In this document: positions 1 to 9,572 of the stretch, piece after piece | How the letters are laid out: every line of letters starts with the position of its first letter | Position numbering within the stretch: the first letter of the stretch is position 1 | Assembly (NCBI RefSeq): GCF_900177515.1 | Contig: NZ_FXAK01000007.1 | Coordinates: 2,526,501-2,590,500 of the forward strand | DNA: 64,000 nucleotides | Source: Azospirillum oryzae | Lineage (GTDB): Bacteria > Pseudomonadota > Alphaproteobacteria > Azospirillales > Azospirillaceae | Direction of reading: 5' to 3' | Made by a program: the position numbers and the translations under genes | Notes under the pieces: generated by a model | The model's input: the letters and a program-made list of their open reading frames with translations, nothing else | The model's database searches: none | What the model was told of the DNA's origin: nothing

Positions 1-1042
1 TGACCCCAATTCGGACCCAAGTTTCCAAGTTCCCAGCTTTTGCGGTGCCCGAAGCAATGTCATGGATCTCCTGATCACCAGCGCTGAAATGAGAACCGCA
101 GTAGTCTGGGTGAGAAACTAGTGTTGTTGCGTGAGTGTAGAATTGGGTGTACTTACCACCGCCCGGCGTCTTTACCCCCTGCCCTCGAAGTACAAGCCAA
201 TAATCTTCCCGCGTATAACGAACACTTGCGCTTGGGTTTACGAGAACGGGGTCAATGTCACCGAGAACCGGATGCACCGTTGCATAGTCGCCATAGGCAG
301 GAATGCGTGGGAGGGTAGCCCCGCGAACAGCGTTGTAGATCAGCCAGTCGATCCGCGGAATTGTATGGGTGCCGACCGCGTAACCTCCGAGTGCCTGCGG
401 GAACGCTCCGCCGACCAACGTCAGCGAACGCAGAATTGCCGCATAGGGCAGCGCACGGAGACCTGCAACGATCATTCTGGCCAGGAGACCAGGGTTTGAA
501 ACGGAATCGACCGCGCTGAGATCGACGATCACGTCACACTGATCCGCTGGCGCACCAATCGACGCCATTAGGTTTGCCAGATCGAGAGCAAGACTTGGTC
601 GATCGAGGTCTGCAAGTTCAAGCCGGAGGCAGGCCCCTCGGCTATCGATGGAAACTGCATTCCGCACCGCCGCTTGATAAGCGGGGTCGCGGTCGAAGCT
701 CGTTACCGGTACAGCCTGAAGACCTGCGGTTCGCGCATCGCTGAACACAGCAGTCACAATGTGCGTGGTACCACCGACACGGGCATGGGCTTCCACTTGG
801 CCGGCATCGATGAAGAGTGGAGCATTGATGCCCCAGCTTTGAACGAGTTGCGGAACATATCGCACAGCGCGAGCATCGAATGCCGCATCAATGCCTGAAG
901 CGTTGGGATCGAAATCAGCCTCGTACAGGAGATCAAATAGTGGCGTCATCCACCGCCTTGCGGCCGGTGTCAGCGCAGCAACAGCATTAAGTTCACCACG
1001 CTTGCATTTCAGAAGGGGAACGTAGTGGTTCTGGTCAAACAT
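1..1042 (-). CDS. T4 beta-family protein, 3' end beyond window
   Basis: An open frame runs from an ATG at 1042 down to base 1 without a stop, giving at least 347 residues. The N-terminus MFDQNHYVPLLKCKRGEL has the (H)YVPxLKxKxGE opening that I associate with the beta protein family named after phage T4; members are about 350 aa, so little is probably missing. I chose 1042 because GGAG lies five bases upstream; an in-frame ATG at 1060 lacks such a site. Base composition is less GC-rich than the core genes, and the neighbour is a broken phage capsid gene, so I infer acquired DNA. The biochemical function of the family is not established, though I recall members near phage-defence genes. Family call fairly sure; role unknown. 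Confidence 0.75.
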   Translation of the reverse strand, partial: MFDQNHYVPLLKCKRGELNAVAALTPAARRWMTPLFDLLYEADFDPNASGIDAAFDARAVRYVPQLVQSWGINAPLFIDAGQVEAHARVGGTTHIVTAVFSDARTAGLQAVPVTSFDRDPAYQAAVRNAVSIDSRGACLRLELADLDRPSLALDLANLMASIGAPADQCDVIVDLSAVDSVSNPGLLARMIVAGLRALPYAAILRSLTLVGGAFPQALGGYAVGTHTIPRIDWLIYNAVRGATLPRIPAYGDYATVHPVLGDIDPVLVNPSASVRYTREDYWLVLRGQGVKTPGGGKYTQFYTHATTLVSHPDYCGSHFSAGDQEIHDIASGTAKAGNLETWVRIGV

Positions 1043-1074
1043 AGCAGCTCCAACTGACATGGTTGCGAGTTGCC

Positions 1075-1103
1075 TTGACGCCTGACCACCGTGTCGCTTA
1101 CAT
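1075..1103 (+). promoter_or_regulatory. Candidate sigma70-type promoter
   Basis: TTGACG (1075-1080) and TTACAT (1098-1103) are separated by exactly 17 bases on the plus strand. No plus-strand protein gene follows, but a hairpin with a T-rich tail lies about 50 bases downstream. The palindrome CATAC-acag-GTATG (1101-1114) overlaps the -10 and start region and could be an operator. Promoter-like by eye only. Confidence 0.35.
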
Positions 1104-1109
1104 ACACAG

Positions 1110-1188
1110 GTATGCAGAAGGCAGTGCCAAGGCAACACGTTGTCACGGCACAGGAACCGACCGAGTTGGCGCTCGGCCGGTTCTTTTA
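1110..1188 (+). ncRNA. Candidate small RNA divergent from the beta gene
   Basis: A transcript from the promoter-like sequence at 1075-1103 would start near 1110 and stop at the hairpin ending at 1182, giving about 75-80 nt. There is no open frame of note in it. A GTGCC/GGCAC pairing is possible in its first half. It would be transcribed away from the beta gene. This is an inference from promoter plus terminator. Confidence 0.3.
1155..1187 (+). terminator. Rho-independent terminator
   Basis: AACCGACCGAG (1155-1165) pairs with CTCGGCCGGTT (1172-1182) over a six-base loop with one mismatch, followed by the T-rich CTTTTATT on the plus strand. No plus-strand gene precedes it. Confidence 0.6.
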
Positions 1189-1339
1189 TTGCCGCATCCT
1201 ATCAAGATTAGGTAATCCGAAATTGGATTCAACATCTTATAGTTTTTAGCGGCATTGCTTGGCTTTCTAGGTAGAAAACGGCGTTTGCAAACTCCTGCAA
1301 AACGGCTGAAAAACGCAGCGAAATCAATGTCGTTGGCTT

Positions 1340-1996
1340 TCAGTGGCAGAGCCGGACGCCGCCGTTCAGCGTCAGGCCGGAATGCGGCAGCCACAGCGTG
1401 CCGAGCCAGCGCTTGGCCTGGGTGCCGCGCCAGGGCAGCTCGTCGGAGCCGACATAGTCGGCGCTGGCGAACTCCTCGATGCCCAGCAGCTGGCTCCACT
1501 GCTTCCAGCCGACGACGGCGAAGCGCTGGCCGTCGTCCGGCACGTCGGCCTCGCCCATCATCTCGAAGGCGGCCAGGATCTTCGCCTTGGTCAGCCCGTC
1601 GGTGGCGCCGCCGGCATAGTTGACGGACTTGTTCAGCTCGGCGATCAGCAGCTCGTCGGTCTTGCGGCCCAGCGCATAGGCGCCGGCATTGGCGATGATC
1701 TGGCGCTCGTCGATGTTGGTCTTCAGCTCGTCCAGCCGGTCGACCCAGTCGCCGGCATAGAAATCGTACAGCGCGCATTCCACCGGCGTGTGGTCCAGGT
1801 TCATCACCGGAACCGCGCCGTGGCGCGACTTGGTGGAGGCGGCACCCTTGCCCACCTTCTGGAAGACGGTGGAGGCGCCCTGCACGTTGTTCTTGCTGCG
1901 CACCGTGTTGCGCAGCTTGGAGCCCATGCGCTGGTAGGCCTCGTGGACCTCGCGCTCGAACTGCTTGACGAAAGCCTGGGCGATGCTGGTCGACAT
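1340..1996 (-). pseudogene. Phage major capsid protein, C-terminally truncated
   Basis: The 218-residue frame opens MSTSIAQAFVKQFEREVHEA and reads as a major capsid protein of tailed phages (N-terminal arm, then DLDHTPVE-like and DWVDRLDELKTNID segments). Relatives I recall are about 280 aa; here the sequence stays family-like up to LPHSGLTLNGGV and then ends after four unrelated residues (RLCH). The loss is at the 3' end near 1350, where the flanking DNA turns AT-richer, so I infer a deletion or recombination junction. No head, tail or lysis genes accompany it, so it is a prophage remnant. Confidence 0.7.
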
Positions 1997-2122
1997 GGGG
2001 ATGTTTTCCTTTCGCGTTCCTGCGGGCTCCCGCTCGTGGGGCGGCGGGAGGGATCGTTCCGCCGTCCGGTTGTCGGGATGCGTGCGGGACGCAGCGCCGG
2101 CCGCGGGCGAAACGCGAAAACG

Positions 2123-2165
2123 AAAAGGGCCGGCCGGACTTTGGAAGTGTCCGACCGGCCCTTTT
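2123..2165. terminator. Bidirectional terminator upstream of the capsid remnant
   Basis: AAAAGGGCCGGCCGGA (2123-2138) pairs with TCCGACCGGCCCTTTT (2150-2165), one wobble, 11-base loop, with A-tract and T-tract on opposite sides. It probably ended the phage gene that once preceded the capsid gene. Confidence 0.7.
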
Positions 2166-2291
2166 CAGACCGAAGCGAGGGGGGAGCTTTGGTGCTGTCG
2201 GGCGGCAGGTCCAGGGGCGGACCCGTCGCCTTGACAGGATTGGTTCTAGGATTTTATGCGGGAGCGGTCAAGGACTATTTTCATAACAGAT

Positions 2292-2392
2292 CCCCTCCCC
2301 TGCCCAGCTCTCGCACAAAGCTTTGCTTTGTGCTGACGCGACAGGCGGACCATAGGTCCGCTGAGAGCGGGGGAGGGTCAGGGTGGGGGCAT
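2292..2392. repeat. Cruciform-like dispersed intergenic repeat
   Basis: An outer stem (CCCCTCCCC at 2292-2300 with GGGGGAGGG at 2369-2377) and a second stem (GCTCTC 2307-2312, GAGAGC 2363-2368) enclose two inner hairpins: CACAAAGC/GCTTTGTG (2314-2332) and GCGGACC/GGTCCGC (2345-2361). The outer arm sequence recurs at other gene borders in the window. Confidence 0.6.
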
Positions 2393-2423
2393 TCGTCAGC
2401 CGACATCAACCCACCGAAACCCC

Positions 2424-2648
2424 TCAATGCCGAACCGGCCCCGCCACCCAATGGCTGACGATGGTCTCCGCCTGGGCCGGCGGGATCTCCGGGTGATGGT
2501 AGCGATACACCGTCACCGCAGCCTCCAGCGCATAGCGCTCCGGCTGGCCGCAGCGGCACAGGCCGGAATAGCAGCGCTGCACCGCGTCGCGGCAGGCGAT
2601 GGCGTCGGCGATCGGCTGATCGGCCTCAAGGAAACGGGGATCGGTCAT
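2424..2648 (-). CDS. Small cysteine-rich protein coupled to fur
   Basis: 74 residues. The start ATG overlaps the fur stop codon (ATGA), so the two are translationally coupled and in one operon. Cysteines at 19, 26, 31 and 33 (CX6CX4CXC, around CYSGLCRCGQ) could bind a metal or cluster. I do not recognise a family. The coupling suggests a link to iron or metal handling, which is inference only. Confidence 0.6.
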   Translation of the reverse strand: MTDPRFLEADQPIADAIACRDAVQRCYSGLCRCGQPERYALEAAVTVYRYHHPEIPPAQAETIVSHWVAGPVRH

Positions 2649-3091
2649 GGACGCTCCTCCTCATCCTGGGCGTCGTCACCCGCGTCGTCCAGCGGCACGC
2701 CATAGATTTCCAGCCGGTGGCCGACGATCTTGTAGCCGAGTTCGTGGGCGATCCGCTCCTTCATCGCCTCCAGCTCCGGACTGGCGAATTCGATGATCCG
2801 GCCGGTGCGGGTGTCGATCAGGTGATGGTGATGGTCGGCCGTCGCCTCTTCATACCGCGCGCGTCCGTCGCCCAGATCGACGCGCTCGATCACCTGCGCG
2901 TCCTCCAGCAGCCGCATGGTGCGGTAGACGGTGGCGATGGAGATGCGCGGGTCGATCTGCACGGCGCGGCGATGCACCTCCTCGACGTCGGGATGGTCGT
3001 CCGCCTCCGACAACACCTGCGAGATGACCCGGCGCTGCCCGGTCATCTTCAGCCCCTTCTCCATGCACAATGCTTCCAGACGCGACGTCAT
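2645..3091 (-). CDS. fur: Ferric uptake regulator, Fur family
   Basis: 148 residues, normal for the family. It is a cytoplasmic dimeric metal-dependent repressor: N-terminal winged helix (KMTGQRRVISQVL, then ISIATVYRTMRLL as recognition region), C-terminal dimerisation domain with the His-rich metal site DHHHHLID near residues 88-95. No CXXC pair is present in the C-terminus, as in many alphaproteobacterial Fur/Mur proteins. Start chosen at MTSRLEALC, which begins family homology; the open frame continues upstream without support. It is divergent from sodC (142 bp gap). It could respond to manganese (Mur-like) rather than iron; the sequence does not decide. Confidence 0.88.
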   Translation of the reverse strand: MTSRLEALCMEKGLKMTGQRRVISQVLSEADDHPDVEEVHRRAVQIDPRISIATVYRTMRLLEDAQVIERVDLGDGRARYEEATADHHHHLIDTRTGRIIEFASPELEAMKERIAHELGYKIVGHRLEIYGVPLDDAGDDAQDEEERP

Positions 3092-3232
3092 AACCCCAAC
3101 CCTGGTCTTTGCTTGCCGAGACCCCATCATACTGAAAACCGTTCGCAATCCCAGAGCGGTTTCGCAGCGACGCGACGTCGCGATCCCGCCGGCGGCATCT
3201 CGCGCGCCGGCAATGACGGAGGACCCACCGGA

Positions 3233-3811
3233 ATGTCGTGCACCCCGCCCCGCCATCCGCACCGCCTTCTGGGCCGCCATCTGGGCTTTGGCCCGGCCCT
3301 GCTGCTCGCCGGTCTGTCGCTGGCGGCCGCTCCGGCGCTTGCCCAGCAATCCGCCCCGGCGCCCGCTCCGGCCGCCCAGGCCGCCATCGCCGATGCCCAG
3401 GGCAAGCCGCTGGGCACCGTCACCTTCACCAAATTCCCGCACGGCATCCTGGTGCATGGCCAGCTGGAAGGGCTGCCGCCGGGTTGGCACGGCATCCACA
3501 TCCATGAAAACGGCGCCTGCACCCCCGATTTCAAGGCGGCCGGCGGCCATTTCGGCGCCCAGGGCTCCAAGCACGGGCTCGAATCCGAGCACATGCATTA
3601 CGGCGAGCTTCCCAACATCTGGGCCAACGAGGCCGGCAAGGCCGGGTTCGAGGCAATCACCCACATGGTCAGCCTGACCGACGGCGCCGACGGCCTGTTC
3701 AAGCAGGGCGGCACCTCGATCATCATCCACGCCCAGCCCGACGATTACCTCAGCCAGCCTGCCGGCAATTCCGGCGACCGCCTCGCCTGCGGCATCATCA
3801 AGAAGCCGTAA
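3233..3811 (+). CDS. sodC: Cu-Zn superoxide dismutase, periplasmic
   Basis: 192 residues. Converts superoxide to hydrogen peroxide and oxygen in the periplasm. A signal peptide ends at about residue 37 (AAAPALA/QQ). Copper and zinc ligands are visible in HGIHIHENGAC and the following GGHF and H-rich segment, with the distal ligand in IIIHAQPDDY and the structural disulfide cysteines in GAC and LACG. Low-complexity Ala/Pro linker after the signal. The start ATG has GGA a few bases upstream. It is transcribed divergently from fur, which would fit metal-linked oxidative stress control. Confidence 0.93.
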   Translation: MSCTPPRHPHRLLGRHLGFGPALLLAGLSLAAAPALAQQSAPAPAPAAQAAIADAQGKPLGTVTFTKFPHGILVHGQLEGLPPGWHGIHIHENGACTPDFKAAGGHFGAQGSKHGLESEHMHYGELPNIWANEAGKAGFEAITHMVSLTDGADGLFKQGGTSIIIHAQPDDYLSQPAGNSGDRLACGIIKKP

Positions 3812-4130
3812 ACGCCGACGGACGGCACCGGGGCGCGACCATCTGCCGCAGCATCGCGGCGCCGGCTCGCGCCCCTTCCTCTCCTGCCACGTCTCCGCTC
3901 GACCCCACGCAACACTCCGCGCACCCCTGCCGCGCGACGAGTTTGCTTGCCAAATCAAGCCACCGGCCCTATCTGTCCGGGGTCGGACGGCGCCCGGCGC
4001 CGCGCGAGTCCGCGCAGGCACCTGATCGCCCGCCGCCCGACGGCTCCGCGCCAACCCGCCGCGGAGCGCGCAAGCCCGGCCGCTCCCTCCTGGCGCGGCC
4101 CCCATTCTGGTGACCAGGACCATCGCTTCC
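3812..4130. other. Intergenic region before the helicase gene
   Basis: 319 bases, GC-rich, no convincing reading frame. A long leader is common for DEAD-box helicase genes of this type. I see no clear terminator behind sodC. Confidence 0.4.
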
Positions 4131-5621
4131 ATGACCGAATTTTCCGGCCTCGGCCTGATCGAGCCTCTTCTGCGCGCCGTCGCGGAGGAGGGATACTCCA
4201 CGGCCACGCCGATCCAGGCCGGCGCCATCCCGCTTCTGCTGGCCGGCCGCGACGTGCTGGGCCTCGCCCAGACCGGCACCGGCAAGACCGCCGCCTTCAC
4301 CCTGCCGATCCTGCAGCGGCTGTTCCAGAACAAGAAGCGCGTGGCCGCCAAGTCGCCGCGCGCCCTGATCCTGACCCCGACGCGTGAGCTGGCGCTGCAG
4401 ATCGGCGACAGCTTCACCACCTACGGCCGCCATCTGCCGATCCGCCGCACCGTCATCCATGGCGGCGTCGGCCAGAGCCCGCAGGTCGCCGCCATCGCCC
4501 GTGGGACGGAGGTGCTGATCGCCACCCCCGGCCGCCTGCTCGACCTGATGGCGCAGAACCACGTCAATCTCGGCGGCATCGAGCTGTTCGTGCTGGACGA
4601 GGCCGACCGCATGCTCGACATGGGCTTCATCCGCGACGTGCGGAAGGTGGTGGCGGTGCTGCCGAAGGAGCGGCAGACCCTGCTGTTCTCCGCCACCATG
4701 CCCGACGCGGTGGCCGAACTGGCCAACAGCATCCTGACAGATGCCGAGCGCATCGAGGTGACGCCGCAATCGACCACGGTGGAGCGCATCAACCAGCGCG
4801 TCCTGTTCGTCGAACGCAGCGACAAGCGCCGCCTGCTGGCCGACCTGCTGGCCGATTCGGCGATGGCCCGCACCATCGTCTTCGCCCGCACCAAGCATGG
4901 CGCCGACCGCATCGCCGACCACCTGAAGAAGGCCGGCATCGCCGCCGACGCCATCCATGGCGACAAGTCCCAGTCGGCCCGCGTCCGCGCCCTGGACAGC
5001 TTCCGCAACGGCGAGCTGCGGGCGCTGGTGGCGACCGACATCGCCGCGCGCGGCATCGACATCGACGGCATCAGCCACGTCATCAACTTCGACCTGCCGA
5101 ACGAGCCGGAAAGCTACGTCCACCGCATCGGCCGCACCGCGCGCGCCGGCACCGACGGCAGCGCGGTGTCCTTCTGCGACCATGAAGAGGTCGGCTATCT
5201 GAAGGACATCGAGAAGACGATCCGCCAGCCGATCCCGTCCGACACCACCCACCCCTACCACGCGGTGGATGTGGCTCAGATCCACGCCTCGTCCAAGCCG
5301 CCGCCCCGCCCCAAGGCGCCGGGCAGCAACCGCAATCAGAACAACCGCAACCAGCAGCAGGCCCGTCCGGCGAACGCCGCGCCGAAGAGCGCCGCGAAGC
5401 CGGCTCAGCAGCCGGGCAAGCCGGCTCCGCAGAAGGCCGGCAAGCCGGCCGGCGGCGCGCGTCCCGATGCCGCCCGCAACGACCAGAACCGCCACGACCG
5501 CCGCCCGGCTCCGCATGCCGTGTCGCACGGCAACAGCCAGGGGAGCGGCAAGCAGGCGCCGCGCACCGCCGGCACCCCCGGCGGCAACACCCCGCTGCGC
5601 CGCAAGCCCAGCGCCGCCTGA
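4131..5621 (+). CDS. rhlE: DEAD-box RNA helicase, RhlE type
   Basis: 496 residues. ATP-dependent RNA unwinding, usually in ribosome assembly or RNA decay. Visible motifs in order: Q motif YSTATPIQ, Walker A AQTGTGKTA, PTRELALQI, TPGRLLDL, VLDEADRMLDMGF, SAT, then helicase C with ARTKHGAD, ATDIAARGIDI and HRIGRTARAG. The last 130 residues are basic, rich in Asn, Gln, Pro and Lys, a typical RNA-binding tail. Start ATG 4131 is preferred; an in-frame GTG at 4110 is possible. A strong terminator follows. Confidence 0.92.
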   Translation: MTEFSGLGLIEPLLRAVAEEGYSTATPIQAGAIPLLLAGRDVLGLAQTGTGKTAAFTLPILQRLFQNKKRVAAKSPRALILTPTRELALQIGDSFTTYGRHLPIRRTVIHGGVGQSPQVAAIARGTEVLIATPGRLLDLMAQNHVNLGGIELFVLDEADRMLDMGFIRDVRKVVAVLPKERQTLLFSATMPDAVAELANSILTDAERIEVTPQSTTVERINQRVLFVERSDKRRLLADLLADSAMARTIVFARTKHGADRIADHLKKAGIAADAIHGDKSQSARVRALDSFRNGELRALVATDIAARGIDIDGISHVINFDLPNEPESYVHRIGRTARAGTDGSAVSFCDHEEVGYLKDIEKTIRQPIPSDTTHPYHAVDVAQIHASSKPPPRPKAPGSNRNQNNRNQQQARPANAAPKSAAKPAQQPGKPAPQKAGKPAGGARPDAARNDQNRHDRRPAPHAVSHGNSQGSGKQAPRTAGTPGGNTPLRRKPSAA

Positions 5622-5638
5622 TCCGGACAGCACCCACG

Positions 5639-5675
5639 AAAAAAGGCCCCGTCTCAGCGAGACGGGGCCTTTTTT
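5639..5675. terminator. Bidirectional terminator between rhlE and gst
   Basis: AAAAAAGGCCCCGTCTC and GAGACGGGGCCTTTTTT form a perfect 17-bp stem over a three-base loop; it serves both convergent genes. Confidence 0.95.
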
Positions 5676-5694
5676 CATTACGATCGCTCGGCCG

Positions 5695-6309
5695 TCAGCC
5701 CTGCGCTTCCGCGGCGTGCGCCGCCTGCACCGCCGGACGGGCGGCGACGCGCTCGGCGAAGGCCACCAGATTCGGCCAGGGCGACAGGTCGAAGGCGATG
5801 CGCGGCAGCCAACTCAGCACCGTATAGGCATAGGCGTCGGCGACGGTGAAGACCTCGCCGGTCAGATAGGCCTTGCCCTCCAGCTGCTGGTTCAGCACCG
5901 ACAGCTTGCCGCCCAGCACCTTGGCGGCAAAGCCCTTGTACGTCTCCGACACCACGTCCTTCAGCATCGGGAACAGCGGGACGACGCCCTTGTGCAGCTC
6001 CGAGGCGATGAAGTTCAGCAGCTCCTGCACGCGGTAGCGCTCCATCGTGCCCGCCGCCGGGATCAGGCCGCTGTCCGGCGCCTTGTCGGCGACGTACTGG
6101 ACGATGACGGCGCATTCGGTCAGGATTCCGCCCTCGTCGAGCGCCAGGGTCGGCACCTGCCCCTTCGGGTTCACCGCACGGAAATCGCTGCCGTCGGGCA
6201 GGGTCTTGGCCGCCAGATCGACCTTGACCAGATCGAAGGGCAGCCCGGCCTCGCGCAGGACGATGTGCGGCGACAGCGAGCAGGCGCCGGGCTTGTAATA
6301 GAGCTTCAT
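5695..6309 (-). CDS. gstA: Glutathione S-transferase, beta class
   Basis: 204 residues, usual length. Conjugates glutathione to electrophiles in the cytoplasm. The thioredoxin-fold N-domain begins MKLYYKPGACSLSPHI; Cys10 in GACSLSPHI is the beta-class active-site cysteine. The glutathione-site NPKGQVPTL and ECAVIVQYVAD segments are present, followed by the helical C-domain. Convergent with rhlE, single gene. Confidence 0.9.
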   Translation of the reverse strand: MKLYYKPGACSLSPHIVLREAGLPFDLVKVDLAAKTLPDGSDFRAVNPKGQVPTLALDEGGILTECAVIVQYVADKAPDSGLIPAAGTMERYRVQELLNFIASELHKGVVPLFPMLKDVVSETYKGFAAKVLGGKLSVLNQQLEGKAYLTGEVFTVADAYAYTVLSWLPRIAFDLSPWPNLVAFAERVAARPAVQAAHAAEAQG

Positions 6310-6404
6310 GTCTCCGAAACCCTCTTTGGGTGGTTCACGCCGTCATGGCTACCCCAAAGAGATCGGCGCCGCCAGCGTCGCGGCGGGGGTCGGACCGCCC
6401 GCGA

Positions 6405-7229
6405 TCAAACCGCCTGAGCCGCCAGCTTCCTGGCCTGACGGTCGATGAACCACCACGCCCCGCGCGAGGCGACGCTGCACAGGCGGGTGTGCGGCTTCAG
6501 CCCGCAGGCCTTGAACACCATGGCGATGGCGCGGTCGACATGCTTGCGGCGGTAGCGGCCAAAGGCGCGGCGCTTGTAGGCGGCGTTGTAGAGCTTGTGC
6601 TCGTACACGGCGTCGGCCGGGGCGTTGGCGGCGTAGTAGGCATAGGCCAGCTCGTCATCCTCCGACTCGCCGATGCGCGACAGCGCCACCTTCAGCCGCT
6701 GCACCTTGTTCAGCCCCTCGCGGTCCAGATACTTCTTGGCGTAGGTGTAGAAGATCTTGTAGTGGCGCAGCTCGTCGGCGGCGATGTTGCGGCAGATCTC
6801 CTTCAGCACCGGCTCGTCGGTCGAATCGCCGATGGCGGCGTAGTAGGAACTGGTGCCGGTCTCCACCATGCAGCGGGCGATCATCTCCCCGGTGCGCGAG
6901 CCGCGGACCGAGGCGTCGAGGTCGATCGGAACGCGGTAGCCGGCGCGGAAGCGCTCCACCGCCGCGCGGAAGTCGAAGGTCGGGTCGACCAGTTCGGCCC
7001 AGCGGCCCAGCGCCTCGCCATGCTGGACCTCCTCGATCGCCCAGCCGCGGGCGGCCTGCTGGAACTCCGGATCGTCCTTGAAGACGTTGCACAGATAGGC
7101 TGTGTAGTCGTCGGCGTTGAATTCCACCAGGGCCGCCGCCTTGATCAGCGGGACCAGATCGGGATCGATCCTGCCGGCGTCGAAACGGTCCCAGGGAAGC
7201 TCGTCGATCCGCCAATGCGCACGCGCCAT
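6405..7229 (-). CDS. Ferritin-like diiron protein
   Basis: 274 residues from the ATG at 7229 (an upstream in-frame extension looks non-coding). The ligands of a four-helix diiron centre are in order: Glu36, Glu67-x-x-His70 (EEVQH), Glu123, Glu153-x-x-His156 (ADELRH). This matches ferritin-like oxygenases and acyl-ACP desaturase relatives. No membrane segment; the C-terminus is basic. Substrate unknown. It lies downstream of the atp operon in the same orientation but behind a hairpin, so probably a separate transcript. Confidence 0.7.
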   Translation of the reverse strand: MARAHWRIDELPWDRFDAGRIDPDLVPLIKAAALVEFNADDYTAYLCNVFKDDPEFQQAARGWAIEEVQHGEALGRWAELVDPTFDFRAAVERFRAGYRVPIDLDASVRGSRTGEMIARCMVETGTSSYYAAIGDSTDEPVLKEICRNIAADELRHYKIFYTYAKKYLDREGLNKVQRLKVALSRIGESEDDELAYAYYAANAPADAVYEHKLYNAAYKRRAFGRYRRKHVDRAIAMVFKACGLKPHTRLCSVASRGAWWFIDRQARKLAAQAV

Positions 7230-7401
7230 GTCCGCTCTACCGCCTCGTTGTGGGCCGCGCTGCCGGTGCGGCCGGTTCATATCGGGAAAGGGTTCGCCGC
7301 TCCCGTGTCCCCGCCTTCATGCCGTCGGGTACGGCGGGGTTCACGGTTCAGGCCTTCGAATGTAATCGCTCTTTTTCGCGATGCAACCAAGTCGCAATGC
7401 A

Positions 7402-7433
7402 AACGGGCGGCCTGGATGCCCAAGCCGCCCGTT
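7402..7433 (-). terminator. Hairpin after the atp operon
   Basis: AACGGGCGGC (7402-7411) pairs with GCCGCCCGTT (7424-7433); on the minus strand it ends in a short T stretch. It probably ends the atpHAGDC transcript. Confidence 0.6.
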
Positions 7434-7502
7434 CGACCGAAGAGAGATATGCCGTTGGCGCCGCGATCCCGCAAGAACGGGAAGCGGGCCGACGGTCTCC
7501 GC

Positions 7503-7919
7503 TCAGTGAGCGGAGGACTGGCTCAGCGCGTCCAGCTTGGCGCGCGCGACGGCCAGCTTGGACTCGGCGGCAGCGCGCTCGGCGTCCGACTTGCTGTCGT
7601 CCACATCCTCGGACAGATCCTTGATCTGCTTCTCGACCGTGGCACGGTCCAGGTCGGTCAGCGCCACCGCTTCCTCGGCCAGCACGGTGCAGCGGGCCTC
7701 GGTGACCTCGGCGAAGCCGCCGGCGACGAAGACGCGGTCGACCACGCGGTCGCCCTCATAGACGTCGATGACACCCGGACGCACGGTCGAGATCATCGGC
7801 GAATGACCGGCGAGCACGCCGAAATCGCCTTCCGAACCCGGCACCACGACCATGTCCACGGGCTGCGACTTCAGCAGCTTTTCCGGCGAGACCAGCTCGA
7901 ATTCGACTTTATCGGCCAT
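7503..7919 (-). CDS. atpC: F1 ATP synthase epsilon subunit
   Basis: 138 residues. Central-stalk subunit on the cytoplasmic face of the membrane that couples rotation to catalysis and inhibits ATP hydrolysis. The N-terminal beta sandwich is evident (VEFELVSPEKLL, VVVPGSEGDFGVLAGHSPMI, VFVAGGFAEV), followed by the two-helix C-domain. Last gene of atpHAGDC, 145 bp after atpD, with a repeat in the gap. Confidence 0.95.
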   Translation of the reverse strand: MADKVEFELVSPEKLLKSQPVDMVVVPGSEGDFGVLAGHSPMISTVRPGVIDVYEGDRVVDRVFVAGGFAEVTEARCTVLAEEAVALTDLDRATVEKQIKDLSEDVDDSKSDAERAAAESKLAVARAKLDALSQSSAH

Positions 7920-7944
7920 GGGTTTCCTGGTGCCTCTTCATAGG

Positions 7945-7979
7945 AACCCCCTCCCCCGATGACGGGGAGAGGGGGTGTG
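7945..7979. repeat. GC-rich inverted repeat between atpD and atpC
   Basis: ACCCCCTCCCCC and GGGGAGAGGGGGT form a hairpin inside the operon. It belongs to the CCCTCCCC/GGGGAGGG repeat family of this window and may tune atpC level or mRNA stability. Confidence 0.55.
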
Positions 7980-8064
7980 CTGATGTCGATTTCCGCCCGG
8001 CTTTCTCAGGCCCCGTCACGGGGTCGTCGGAGCCGGGTCGGAATGCCGCGATCCCGGATCAGGA

Positions 8065-9486
<1,422 letters not shown>

Positions 9487-9572
9487 GGAGTAAAGCTCCC
9501 TAGGAACTCGGTAAGTGTCGGTATGCCGTCGCCGGCGCAAATAGGCTGGACGCTACGTGTCGGATGCGGCCG

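Noticed and set aside
1075..1190. Retron-type non-coding RNA
   Set aside because: No reverse transcriptase gene lies nearby and the fold is too small.
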